Origin: Alkalicoccobacillus murimartini
GTDB lineage: Bacteria; Bacillota; Bacilli; Bacillales; Bacillaceae_D
Assembly: GCF_030813245.1 (NCBI RefSeq)
Contig: NZ_JAUSUA010000001.1
Coordinates: forward strand, 496,001 to 560,000
Length of the DNA: 64,000 nucleotides
Direction: 5' to 3'
Below, in pieces: positions 52,344-60,552 of the stretch. The position numbers and the translations under genes were made by a program. Positions within the stretch are counted from its first letter, which is position 1; the number at the start of each line of letters is the position of its first letter. The notes beneath the pieces are model-generated. The model saw nothing but the letters and a program-made list of their open reading frames with translations, was not told the origin of the DNA and did not search any database.

Positions 52344-53111
52344 ATGGACGTGGAGGTAAAACGTAAAAAAGCGCAGAAGGGTCAGCTGTCAGACACGGAA
52401 GTGAAACAACTCATTAAAGCCAGTCAAGATGGTGATATTGAGGCACGGAACGAAATCGTTAGTAGAAATACACGATTGGTTTGGTCTGTTGTTCAACGTT
52501 TTATGAATCGAGGATATGAGGCGGATGATCTTTTTCAAATTGGATGCATTGGCTTAATAAAATCGGTTGATAAGTTTGACTTAAGTTATGACGTAAAGTT
52601 CTCTACGTATGCCGTTCCAATGATAATAGGTGAGATTCAACGATTTTTGCGCGACGATGGTACAGTTAAAGTGAGTCGCTCGATCAAAGAACTTGGTAAT
52701 CGAATTCGTAAAATGAAAGACGAGCTAACTAAAACACTTGGTCGTACACCAACAGTGAATGAAATGGCTAAGCAACTAGAGGTTTCTCCTGAGGAAATTG
52801 TTTTTGCTGGAGAGGCAAGTAGGCCACTTACTTCCATTCATGAAACAGTGTATGAAAATGATGGTGATCCGATCACTTTGTTAGATCAGATGGCCGATCA
52901 ATCAGAGAGCCGTTGGTTTGATAAAATTGCTTTAAAAGAAGTGATAAAGGAATTAGAGGATCGTGAACGCCTCATTGTTTACCTAAGATATTATAAAGAT
53001 CAAACGCAGTCGGAAGTAGCAGAAAGATTAGGGATTTCCCAAGTTCAAGTTTCAAGACTAGAGAAAAAAATTCTAGAGCATTTGAAGCAAGAAATGGGCG
53101 GATATGAGTGA
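52344..53111 (+). CDS. sigF: RNA polymerase sigma factor SigF
   Basis: 255 residues: region 2 YEADDLFQIGCIGLIKSVDKFD and FSTYAVPMIIGEIQRFLRDDG, region 3 and region 4 helix-turn-helix QSEVAERLGISQVQVSRLEKKI. First forespore-specific sigma factor. AAGGGG eight bases before ATG 52344 supports the MDVEV start known in homologues rather than TTG 52338. Followed by a terminator, so spoVA is not read through. Confidence 0.96.
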   Translation: MDVEVKRKKAQKGQLSDTEVKQLIKASQDGDIEARNEIVSRNTRLVWSVVQRFMNRGYEADDLFQIGCIGLIKSVDKFDLSYDVKFSTYAVPMIIGEIQRFLRDDGTVKVSRSIKELGNRIRKMKDELTKTLGRTPTVNEMAKQLEVSPEEIVFAGEASRPLTSIHETVYENDGDPITLLDQMADQSESRWFDKIALKEVIKELEDRERLIVYLRYYKDQTQSEVAERLGISQVQVSRLEKKILEHLKQEMGGYE

Positions 53112-53119
53112 GGTAGAGG

Positions 53120-53158
53120 CGAACGGTTTCGTCATCATATGAAACCGCTCGTTTTTTT
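53120..53158 (+). terminator. spoIIA operon terminator
   Basis: CGAACGGTTTC pairs with GAAACCGCTCG (one mismatch) across a 10-nt loop, followed by T7. Confidence 0.9.
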
Positions 53159-53201
53159 GTGGATAAAAAGAGGTTTAAGATTGCCTGAAACGGTGAATTA
53201 G

Positions 53202-53217
53202 CTTATCATGTGATAAG
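53202..53217. promoter_or_regulatory. TetR operator 1
   Basis: CTTATCA-TG-TGATAAG, a perfect 16-bp dyad 15 bp before the tetR start. The same sequence with one change occurs before the tspO-like gene at 53868-53883. Confidence 0.7.
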
Positions 53218-53232
53218 TGAGGGATCAGAATT

Positions 53233-53844
53233 ATGACAAAAAAGAATAAAGACGAAGTAAAAACAAAGTTGGATACGTCAAATTTCATTATTCAAACCGC
53301 CCACCGGCTGTTTATGGAAAATGGTTTTGCAGGTATATCCACTCGAATGATTGCTAAGGAATGTGGCATTACTCAGCCAGCGCTTTATCATCATTTTCCT
53401 AATAAAGTAAGTATATATCTGGCTGTTTTACAATCCGACTTAAGCAAAACAGAAGAAGCTATTCATCGCATCATTTCTAGTCAAAACTCTATTCGAGAAT
53501 CATTGCTTGAAGTAACCACCTATATTCTGTTAAACCGCCCAAAAAATTTAGGGCAAATTAACAATGATATGAGACAGAATATGAACAAGGAGCAACAGCT
53601 ATTCATTCGGCACCACTGGACAAGTGCCTATCTGACGCCTATTGAAGGGTTATTACAAGGTGCTACGATTAATGAGTCAATAAAACATGACCCAAAACAT
53701 CTAGCTAAGCTTGCTCACGTTTACTTAGGTATGGTTCATCAACAGCTTCCTGAGATGGATCGACTGGCAACTGTTGAAGAATCAGATATCCGCGCGCGTG
53801 CAGAATTCTTAGTTTCAATCTTTATGGATGGGGTCATAAAATAG
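53233..53844 (+). CDS. TetR-family regulator of the tspO-like unit
   Basis: 203 residues: basic N-terminal tail, TetR helix-turn-helix (HRLFMENGFAGISTRMIAKECGITQPALYHHFPNKVSIY) and a helical ligand domain. Two copies of CTTATCAYRTGATAWG, one before this gene and one before the next, indicate autoregulation and control of the downstream pair. The unit sits between sigF and spoVAA, which are adjacent in B. subtilis, so it is probably an insertion. Confidence 0.86.
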   Translation: MTKKNKDEVKTKLDTSNFIIQTAHRLFMENGFAGISTRMIAKECGITQPALYHHFPNKVSIYLAVLQSDLSKTEEAIHRIISSQNSIRESLLEVTTYILLNRPKNLGQINNDMRQNMNKEQQLFIRHHWTSAYLTPIEGLLQGATINESIKHDPKHLAKLAHVYLGMVHQQLPEMDRLATVEESDIRARAEFLVSIFMDGVIK

Positions 53845-53867
53845 AACAGATCGCATACTTAACTCTC

Positions 53868-53883
53868 CTTATCACATGATATG
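53868..53883. promoter_or_regulatory. TetR operator 2
   Basis: CTTATCA-CA-TGATATG, matching operator 1 at all but one arm position, 24 bp before the tspO-like start. Confidence 0.65.
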
Positions 53884-53907
53884 TATAGACAACAAGGAGG
53901 AAGTAAG

Positions 53908-54648
53908 ATGAATACATTAAGAATACTCACTATTATTAATATCCTGGCTTTTATCGTTGCTCTTGGAATGAACTATATCTTCCCGTCTTCACAAAACGTA
54001 GGCGATGTAGCGGATGCTTTAGGATCCATTATTCAACCAGCAGGATACGCATTTTCAATATGGGGATTCATTTATCTGTTAATTACGATTTGGATCATCC
54101 GAATGTTTTTCGCAAATGAAATCGAACGTAAGAGCTATAAAAAAATTGGTGGATGGTTCGCGGCAAATATCCTCTTAAACAGCTTGTGGATTTTAGTATT
54201 TGAAAGTGAATTTATCGGTTTATCTGTTTTTGTGATCTTGGGTGTCTTTTTAACTGTACTGACTATTTATTTAAAGATCGAATCGGTTCCAGGTACACCT
54301 TGGTGGCATAGATTGCCTTTCTCCGCTTATCTTGGGTGGATTACAGTGGCAGTCATTGTAAATGTATTTGCTTGGACAAATGCTTCTGATATTGAGTCGT
54401 TTTTAGGACTAAATGAATTAACCTGGACGATGATTTTATTAATTGTTGCAACGTTGATCACATTATTTGTGACATTTAGACACCGTGATATTATGTACCC
54501 TTTAATTATCATTTGGGCGTATGTAGGAATACTCGTCAAGGAACAAGGTCGGACAGGACTTGTCACATTACTGTGGGTCTTAATTGCTTTAATTGTCATA
54601 GCTATTGTATATCAAGTGGTTCGCTTCATTAAATCGCGAACTAAGTAG
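53908..54648 (+). CDS. TspO/MBR-like tryptophan-rich membrane protein
   Basis: 246 residues with seven to eight hydrophobic helices. The segment IIQPAGYAFSIWGFIYLLI and the Trp-rich ANILLNSLWILVFESEF and LGWITVAVIVNVFAW are those of tryptophan-rich sensory/TspO-related proteins, though it is longer than the five-helix TspO (about 160). Function in bacteria is unsettled; TspO binds porphyrins. AAGGAGG before ATG 53908 sets the start; an earlier ATG lies in the operator. Co-transcribed with the next hydrolase. Confidence 0.78.
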   Translation: MNTLRILTIINILAFIVALGMNYIFPSSQNVGDVADALGSIIQPAGYAFSIWGFIYLLITIWIIRMFFANEIERKSYKKIGGWFAANILLNSLWILVFESEFIGLSVFVILGVFLTVLTIYLKIESVPGTPWWHRLPFSAYLGWITVAVIVNVFAWTNASDIESFLGLNELTWTMILLIVATLITLFVTFRHRDIMYPLIIIWAYVGILVKEQGRTGLVTLLWVLIALIVIAIVYQVVRFIKSRTK

Positions 54649-54656
54649 GAGATCAT

Positions 54657-55361
54657 ATGAAAAAGATATGGATGAGGCTGCTGACCATATTGGCAGCGAT
54701 CATATTGCTTGTGTTGATAGCAGCTATTGTATGGGCTTCGTTTACTTACGAAGCCACGGAATCTGCGGAAGATTTATCTGGACAAGAAGCAAATGGAGGT
54801 TGGCAGTTTGGTCAACCAGACGCAGAAATAGGGATTATCTTTTATCAAGGAGCTAAGGTTGAACCCAATGCCTATAATTATCTAGGATCTGGGTTAAGTG
54901 AAGAAGGCTATTTTGTCTTTGTACCAACGATGCCTTTTAACCTTGCTGTTCTGCATCCTTCTAAAGCGTCCAACATTATCAGTCAATATCCAGATATCGA
55001 TGAATGGTATATTGGTGGACACTCTCTTGGTGGTGCAATGGCTGCCGCTTATGCAGAAGATCATGCAGATTCACTTTCGGGATTGTTTCTATTAGGTGCG
55101 TATTCAGCTAATGATTTGTCTGACACCAGCCTTTCTGTGTTGGACATATCTGGAGGGTTAGACGGCCTATCCACACCTGAGAAAATGGATAGCTATGAAG
55201 AAAACTTACCTGAAGAGACAACAAGCGTGGTGATTGAGCAGGGCAATCATGCTAACTTTGGAGATTACGGACCCCAAAAAGGTGATAACCCTAGTCCGTT
55301 AACTCCGGAGGAACAACATACACTTGTTGTGAATGAACTAACGGAATGGATAAATAAATAA
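54657..55361 (+). CDS. Membrane-anchored alpha/beta hydrolase
   Basis: 234 residues: N-terminal helix (LLTILAAIILLVLIAAIVWA) anchoring an extracytoplasmic domain with IGIIFYQGAKVEPNAYNYLG, nucleophile motif GGHSLGGAMAAA, Asp in SGGLDGLS and His in EQGNHANFGDYG. Matches the PF12695-like alpha/beta hydrolase group. Nine bases after the tspO-like stop, so same mRNA. Substrate unknown; a strong terminator follows. Confidence 0.83.
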   Translation: MKKIWMRLLTILAAIILLVLIAAIVWASFTYEATESAEDLSGQEANGGWQFGQPDAEIGIIFYQGAKVEPNAYNYLGSGLSEEGYFVFVPTMPFNLAVLHPSKASNIISQYPDIDEWYIGGHSLGGAMAAAYAEDHADSLSGLFLLGAYSANDLSDTSLSVLDISGGLDGLSTPEKMDSYEENLPEETTSVVIEQGNHANFGDYGPQKGDNPSPLTPEEQHTLVVNELTEWINK

Positions 55362-55369
55362 CAAACAAG

Positions 55370-55403
55370 GCGCTTCCGTATTACGATACGGAGCGCTTTT
55401 TTT
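55370..55403 (+). terminator. Terminator before the spoVA operon
   Basis: GCGCTTCCGTAT pairs with ATACGGAGCGC (one bulge) across a short TACG loop, followed by T7. Confidence 0.9.
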
Positions 55404-55421
55404 GTTTGTCTAGACTGATAC

Positions 55422-55451
55422 GCATGAAGTGGAGCAACTCTTAGCATACTA
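55422..55451 (+). promoter_or_regulatory. SigG promoter of the spoVA operon
   Basis: GCATG (55422-55426), 18-bp spacer, CATACTA (55445-55451): complete matches to the SigG elements GHATR and CATNHTA. Located 31 bp before the chosen spoVAA start. Confidence 0.75.
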
Positions 55452-55482
55452 AAGGAGAAGCTCTAAGAAGGGCGTGATATTT

Positions 55483-56085
55483 TTGGAGACCACCACTCTT
55501 TTTTTGCGTATGAAACCAAGAATAGAAGCTGAAGTAAATCAAGTTCTACTGTTACATCATTTTGCCAAACTATCAGGTGATGCAGCCGTAACCAAACGAA
55601 TTCAGCGGTTAGCGATCTACCAGGTTCAAAAGCAGGACGGCTCAAGAGTTACGGTTGATGTCATGTCCGTTTTAACCTCGATTCAATCCATTTACCCGCA
55701 ATTGGATATCCAGATTGTCGGCAGTGTTAATACGGTTATCTATGTGAAACAACCACAAAAAACATTAAGGCCACTACATATTTTGTTGGTTTGGCTACTT
55801 TTATTTGTTGGGTCAGCACTAGCAGTCATGAATTTTCATGAAGATGTAAGTATGCGAGCGGTGCATATTCGTCTCTATTATCTTTTGACAGGTGAAGAAA
55901 CACTCTATCCCTTTTGGTTACAAATTCCCTATTCATTTGGACTGGGAATTGGAATGGTGTTGTTTTTTAATCATTTTTTTAAGAAGCGTTTTAATGATGA
56001 ACCTAGTCCACTTGATGTAGAGATGTTTAATTATCAACAAAATCTAGACCAATATGTTGTGCAAAAGGATCGTCATGATCATTAG
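55483..56085 (+). CDS. spoVAA: SpoVAA
   Basis: 200 residues: soluble N-terminal beta-rich domain then two membrane helices (LLVWLLLFVGSALAVMNF, PYSFGLGIGMVLFFNHFF) with the conserved FHEDVSMRAVHIRLYYLLTG and EPSPLDVEMFNYQ. Part of the forespore inner-membrane channel for dipicolinic acid. Start uncertain: TTG 55483, ten bases after AAGGG, is preferred over GTG 55474. Confidence 0.9.
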   Translation: METTTLFLRMKPRIEAEVNQVLLLHHFAKLSGDAAVTKRIQRLAIYQVQKQDGSRVTVDVMSVLTSIQSIYPQLDIQIVGSVNTVIYVKQPQKTLRPLHILLVWLLLFVGSALAVMNFHEDVSMRAVHIRLYYLLTGEETLYPFWLQIPYSFGLGIGMVLFFNHFFKKRFNDEPSPLDVEMFNYQQNLDQYVVQKDRHDH

Positions 56086-56494
56086 TTGGCTTGTTAGTGT
56101 GCTTTTAGGTCTTGGAGGTGGATTGGCTGTTGGAGGTGGCCTTGTAGCACTTATCACGGTGCTCGGAGTGATTCCGCGGCTGGCCCAACTATCTCGTTCA
56201 GAAGCATGGGTTCGGTTCTATGAATGGGCAGGTATTCTTGGTATCCAAGTAGGTACGTGGGCTAGCTTTTACAGCTTTCAACTATCATCTTCACGTAGCT
56301 TAGCTGCGTTTGTTGGATTGCTTGCGGGTGTATTTATCGGTCTATTGGCTGCTGCCTTGACAGAGGTATTAAATGTATGGCCGATTCTTGTCAAACGTAT
56401 GGGGATGGGTAGTCAAATTCTATTCTTATTAATGGCGATTGCCCTCGGAAAGATTGCAGGTTCATTGTTCCAATGGCTGTGGTTTACCTTATAG
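56075..56494 (+). CDS. spoVAB: SpoVAB
   Basis: 139-residue hydrophobic protein with four helices (LLGLGGGLAVGGGLVALITVLGVIPRLAQL, GLLAGVFIGLLAAALTEVLNVWPILVKRMG). Overlaps the spoVAA end by 11 bp; AAAGGA five bases before ATG 56075. Conserved position in the operon. Confidence 0.92.
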   Translation: MIISWLVSVLLGLGGGLAVGGGLVALITVLGVIPRLAQLSRSEAWVRFYEWAGILGIQVGTWASFYSFQLSSSRSLAAFVGLLAGVFIGLLAAALTEVLNVWPILVKRMGMGSQILFLLMAIALGKIAGSLFQWLWFTL

Positions 56495-56509
56495 AAAGGG
56501 ATGTTACTT

Positions 56510-56965
56510 ATGGCGTCCGAAAAACAAAAAGAATATCAACGAAATGTTCGTTTATACAAGTCAAAACGATCCATTTGGATGTCAGGATTAAAAGCGTTTT
56601 TTAGTGGAGGAATGATTTGTTTGATTGGTCAAGCCATCATTAATGGGTATGATTCGCTTTTTTCGATTTCAAGGGAAGACGCCGTGCAATGGATGTTAGT
56701 GACTCTAATCTTGCTTTCATCCGTGTTAACCGGTTTTGGCTTGTACAGAAGAGGGGCATACTTTGCAGGAGCGGGGCTGCTTGTGCCGATTACAGGTCTA
56801 ACAAATCTGATGACAAGTGCTGCAATGGAACACCGTCAGGACGGAATCATACAAGGCATAGCTGGACATTTGCTTAAACTTGCGGGGGCGATTGTTGTTA
56901 CAGGTGTAGTAATGGCTTATCTGATTAGTGCGGTTAGATTGATCATTCATGCCATTATCAGATGA
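56510..56965 (+). CDS. spoVAC: SpoVAC
   Basis: 151 residues, four to five membrane helices, with GGMICLIGQAIINGY, YRRGAYFAGAGLLVPITGLTNLMTSAAMEH. SpoVAC acts as a mechanosensitive channel for dipicolinate release in B. subtilis. AAAGGG ten bases before ATG 56510; ATG 56501 is too close to the site. Confidence 0.93.
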   Translation: MASEKQKEYQRNVRLYKSKRSIWMSGLKAFFSGGMICLIGQAIINGYDSLFSISREDAVQWMLVTLILLSSVLTGFGLYRRGAYFAGAGLLVPITGLTNLMTSAAMEHRQDGIIQGIAGHLLKLAGAIVVTGVVMAYLISAVRLIIHAIIR

Positions 56966-56992
56966 TCATCTAATACAGAAAGGAAACCGTCT

Positions 56993-58003
56993 ATGAATAA
57001 GCTAGGAAAGCACACATGGGAATACACCCAACCGATTTATATTCAAGCCTCAGGGACGGCTGTTGGACCTGAAGAGTTGCAGGGACCACTTGGTACGCGA
57101 TTTGATCAATCCTATTCGAGTTTGTATTGCGGAGAAACAAGCTTTCTAAAGGCAGAGCGTGTACTCATGAATGATGCGATCCAAGCCTGTTTGCATAAAA
57201 GTGGAGTCAGAAAGAAACAAATTGATTATTTCATAGCTGGAGATTTAGACCATCAACTAACAGCTAGTGCGTATACAGCAAGAGATCTAGAGCTTTCCTT
57301 TCTAGGAATGTATGCTGCCTGTGCAACAGCTATACAATCCATCATTATGTCCTCTTTATTAATTGAAACAAAACTGGCGAACTATGCAATAGCAGGAGCC
57401 AGTAGTCACTTTGGGGTAGCTGAAAATCAATTTCGTTATCCTACAGAGTTTGCGGTACAAAAACAACAGAGTGCGCAATATACAGTGACAGGAGCAGGTG
57501 CCGTCCTTTTATCGAGACAAAAAAGCCCAATCAAAATAACAAGTGCAACGATTGGACAAGTCATTGACATGGGCTTAAAAGATACCACTAATCTTGGTGC
57601 TGTGATGGCACCAGCCGCTGGACACACATTGCTTACACATTTACGTGAAACAGAAAGAAGCTTATCTGATTACGATTTAATCTTAACAGGAGATTTAGGG
57701 AGAATTGGCAGTAATATCTTTCGAAAGTGGATGAGGGAACACGGCTATCCCATTGATGAACGTCATGAAGACGGAGGCGTTAAGATTTTCCGTTCAACCA
57801 ATGTCTTCTTATCTGGAGGAAGTGGAGCGGGGTGTGTGGCCGTGGTAACGATCGGCTATGTTCTCGAAGAACTTCAGAAAGGGACGTTTAATCGAGTGTT
57901 AGTTCTAGCGACCGGAGCCCTTTTTAGCCAGGATTCAGCGAGACAGGGAGATACAATCCCGGCTGTTGCTCATGCTGTTTCTCTTGAGAGGGTGAAAATG
58001 TAA
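56993..58003 (+). CDS. spoVAD: SpoVAD
   Basis: 336-residue thiolase-fold protein (AACATAIQSIIMSSLLIE, GAGAVLLSRQ, SGGSGAGCVAVV) that binds dipicolinic acid on the outer face of the forespore membrane. AAAGGA nine bases before ATG. Confidence 0.95.
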   Translation: MNKLGKHTWEYTQPIYIQASGTAVGPEELQGPLGTRFDQSYSSLYCGETSFLKAERVLMNDAIQACLHKSGVRKKQIDYFIAGDLDHQLTASAYTARDLELSFLGMYAACATAIQSIIMSSLLIETKLANYAIAGASSHFGVAENQFRYPTEFAVQKQQSAQYTVTGAGAVLLSRQKSPIKITSATIGQVIDMGLKDTTNLGAVMAPAAGHTLLTHLRETERSLSDYDLILTGDLGRIGSNIFRKWMREHGYPIDERHEDGGVKIFRSTNVFLSGGSGAGCVAVVTIGYVLEELQKGTFNRVLVLATGALFSQDSARQGDTIPAVAHAVSLERVKM

Positions 58004-58005
58004 CG

Positions 58006-58356
58006 ATGGACTATCTAATGGCATTTTTAATAGGCGGAAGCATTTGTTTGCTTGGCCAATGGTTACTTGATATCGGTCGTTTAACTCCCATTCAATGCTT
58101 AACAGTGTTGGTGATTATAGGGGCATGTTTAGATGGATTCCACTTGTATGATTCATTACTTTTGTTATCTGAAGCTGGGGCAATCATCCCTATTACAAGC
58201 ATCGGACATGCGCTCGTACATGGAGCAATGAGTGAAGGAGGCGGCCATGGTTTTTTAGGAATTGGCGCCGGCCTTTTTACTTTAGCATCGGCAAGTCTTT
58301 CCTGCTCCATTGTCATCAGTTTTGGCGTTGCGTTGATGTGTAAACCAAGGAGGTGA
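58006..58356 (+). CDS. spoVAEB: SpoVAE (SpoVAEB)
   Basis: 116 residues, three to four membrane helices, paralogous to SpoVAC (GGSICLLGQWLLDIGRLTP, AGAIIPITSIGHALVHGAM, GHGFLGIGAGLFTLASASL). Two bases after the spoVAD stop. Confidence 0.92.
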   Translation: MDYLMAFLIGGSICLLGQWLLDIGRLTPIQCLTVLVIIGACLDGFHLYDSLLLLSEAGAIIPITSIGHALVHGAMSEGGGHGFLGIGAGLFTLASASLSCSIVISFGVALMCKPRR

Positions 58357-58363
58357 GGACGTT

Positions 58364-58942
58364 ATGCCTATGAAGGATCTTATTTTTATTACAGACGGTG
58401 ATGCTGCAGCAAGAAAGACTGTTGAATGGGTGGCAAGAGAGCTTTCATGTCGAAGCATAAGTGCCTCTGCTGGTAACCCTTCGGTGTTAACAGGCAAAGA
58501 ACTACTCAGCCTTATCCATCAAACGCCTATAGGAATGCCGGTTTTAGTTATGTTTGACGACTGTGGTTATCGAAATGAGGGGCCTGGCGAAGTGTTAATG
58601 AGGTTCTTATATGAAAGCCCTGACGTTCGTATACTTGGAGCTATAGCCGTTGCTTCCTCTACCCACTCAAGCGAATGGACCAAAGTAGATTTTAGTATTG
58701 ATCGTTATGGCGACATCACCAAATACGGGGTAGATAAGGAAGGGCTGCCTGATTTAGAAGTAAACAGAATCAATGGTGATACGGTTTATATTCTAGACGA
58801 ACTTAAGCTGCCGCTAGTCATTGGTATTGGAGACATAGGCAAAATGCGCGGGCAGGATGAACTAAAAAAAGGGTGCCCAATCACGAAAAAAGCGGTTCAG
58901 ATTATTCTTGAGAGGAGTGGATACGTTGACTCAGGATTATAA
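58364..58942 (+). CDS. spoVAEA: SpoVAEA
   Basis: 192-residue soluble protein: LIFITDGDAAARKTVEWVARELSCRSISASAGNPS, FDDCGYRNEGPGE, LPLVIGIGDIGKMRG. Typical SpoVAEA, required for normal germination. GGAGGTGAGG precedes the ATG. Overlaps the start of spoVAF. Confidence 0.9.
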   Translation: MPMKDLIFITDGDAAARKTVEWVARELSCRSISASAGNPSVLTGKELLSLIHQTPIGMPVLVMFDDCGYRNEGPGEVLMRFLYESPDVRILGAIAVASSTHSSEWTKVDFSIDRYGDITKYGVDKEGLPDLEVNRINGDTVYILDELKLPLVIGIGDIGKMRGQDELKKGCPITKKAVQIILERSGYVDSGL

Positions 58943-60410
58943 AAAGAAGGAAGAGAAATTCACTGACTCCTATACAGAAAACGTTGAACGCTTAAAAGAG
59001 CGATTAGCACTGGACATTTCGTTTGACGTTGGCGTTCGGAATTTGAAGATACTAGGAAAAGAAATTGGCATCTATTACGTAACGGGCCTCAGTGATAATG
59101 AATACCTGATTGAAATTTTGAAGGAACTCATGGATCTCGATGCACGTGGTCGAAAAACGACGGATGTACATGAATCTATTAAAAATCATCTGACGCACGT
59201 GCAAGTTGAACAAACAGATTCAATGGATGATGCGATTACTCAGATGCTATCGGGTCTTATCTTCTTGATTCATGAAGGGTCAAATCAAGCATTTGTCGTG
59301 GATGTTAGACAATACCCTGGCCGTGGCCCAGAAGAACCGGATACCGAACGAGTAGTACGTGGTGCTAGAGATGGCTACACAGAAAATATCATCTTAAATA
59401 CAGGCCTCACCAGAAGGCGGATTCGTGATGAACGTTTAAGGCATGAAATTCTTCAGGTAGGTGTGCGCTCAAAAACAGATATTTGTATTTCATATATCGA
59501 TGGTGTAGCTGATCCAACGTTAGTGGAGATAGTTAGAAAAGAACTAAAAGCGATTAATATTGATGGGATTACGATGGCTGACAAAGTGGTGGAAGAATAT
59601 ATTGTAAAACAAGGCTATAACCCATTCCCACTGGTCAGGTATACGGAACGACCAGACGTCGCTGCTACTCACTTATTAGAGGGGCACATCGTATTAATTG
59701 TTGATACAACGCCTAGTGTCATTATTACGCCAACAACGATGTTCCACCACGTACAGCATGCAGAGGAATACAGACAATCAGCCGCTGTAGGTAGCTTCTT
59801 GCGTTTTATGAGGTTTACCGGGATTATGTTCTCGTTGTTTATCTTGCCGTTCTGGCTGTTGCTAGCAACCAATCAAGATCTTTTACCTGCCTCTTTAGCG
59901 TTTGTCGGTCCAGAAGAAACAAAACACATTCCCATTGTCCTGCAAATTGTATTTGGAGAGATGGGCATTGAATTGCTAAGGATGGCTGCGATACATACTC
60001 CTTCGCCTCTTGCTACTGCGCTAGGATTAGTCGCCGCTCTCTTAATTGGAGACATGGCTGTGCAGGTTGGCTATTTAACACCAGAGGTCATCTTGTATGT
60101 ATCACTTGGTGCAATTGGGATGTTTGCCACACCAAGTTATGAGCTTGGCGTTGCTCTTAGAATGGTACGCTATCTCTTTTTATTTTCCGTTGCCTTATTT
60201 AAGGTGCCAGGTCTAGTCATTGCTTTCTTAGTGTTTATGCTATTTCTAGCCTCCACCAAACCCTTCAACAAACCATATCTCTGGCCATTTATACCATTCT
60301 CTCCTCCAGAAATGTGGCAGATTCTTATTCGTGCAACTGTGCCTTCCCTTAAGTGGAGACCGTCCATTGTGAATCCTCAAGATAAGATTCGTCAAAAGGA
60401 TTCAAACTAA
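58926..60410 (+). CDS. spoVAF: SpoVAF, GerA-family germination protein
   Basis: 494 residues: N-terminal cytoplasmic part (SYTENVERLKERLALDISFD), GerA A-subunit core (RRRIRDERLRHEILQVGVRSKTDICISYIDG) and about five C-terminal helices. Homologue of GerAA-type receptors and partner of SpoVAEA. Start TTG 58926, eight bases after GGAG, gives 494 aa, close to the known homologue. Last gene of the spoVA operon. Confidence 0.93.
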   Translation: MTQDYKKKEEKFTDSYTENVERLKERLALDISFDVGVRNLKILGKEIGIYYVTGLSDNEYLIEILKELMDLDARGRKTTDVHESIKNHLTHVQVEQTDSMDDAITQMLSGLIFLIHEGSNQAFVVDVRQYPGRGPEEPDTERVVRGARDGYTENIILNTGLTRRRIRDERLRHEILQVGVRSKTDICISYIDGVADPTLVEIVRKELKAINIDGITMADKVVEEYIVKQGYNPFPLVRYTERPDVAATHLLEGHIVLIVDTTPSVIITPTTMFHHVQHAEEYRQSAAVGSFLRFMRFTGIMFSLFILPFWLLLATNQDLLPASLAFVGPEETKHIPIVLQIVFGEMGIELLRMAAIHTPSPLATALGLVAALLIGDMAVQVGYLTPEVILYVSLGAIGMFATPSYELGVALRMVRYLFLFSVALFKVPGLVIAFLVFMLFLASTKPFNKPYLWPFIPFSPPEMWQILIRATVPSLKWRPSIVNPQDKIRQKDSN

Positions 60411-60494
60411 TCAAATTCCACGATAGCACGGACGAATAAAGTATGATAAAGTGTAATAAAAATGGACACTTGCATACTAGATAAAGATCTGAAG

Positions 60495-60520
60495 ACAACT
60501 GGTGTGTCGGCATCAGTTGT
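60495..60520 (+). promoter_or_regulatory. Hairpin in the lysA leader
   Basis: ACAACTGGTG pairs with CATCAGTTGT (one G-U), loop TGTCGG, about 30 bp before lysA. There is no T run and too little space for a lysine riboswitch; it may be a weak spoVA terminator or an mRNA stability element. Confidence 0.4.
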
Positions 60521-60552
60521 TATTCGGCTTGGCAAGAAGGAGAGAAATGAAT

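Noticed and set aside
60411-60552. Lysine riboswitch or T-box before lysA
   Set aside because: Only about 140 bp are available and only one small hairpin is visible; no T-box sequence or multi-helix L-box layout.
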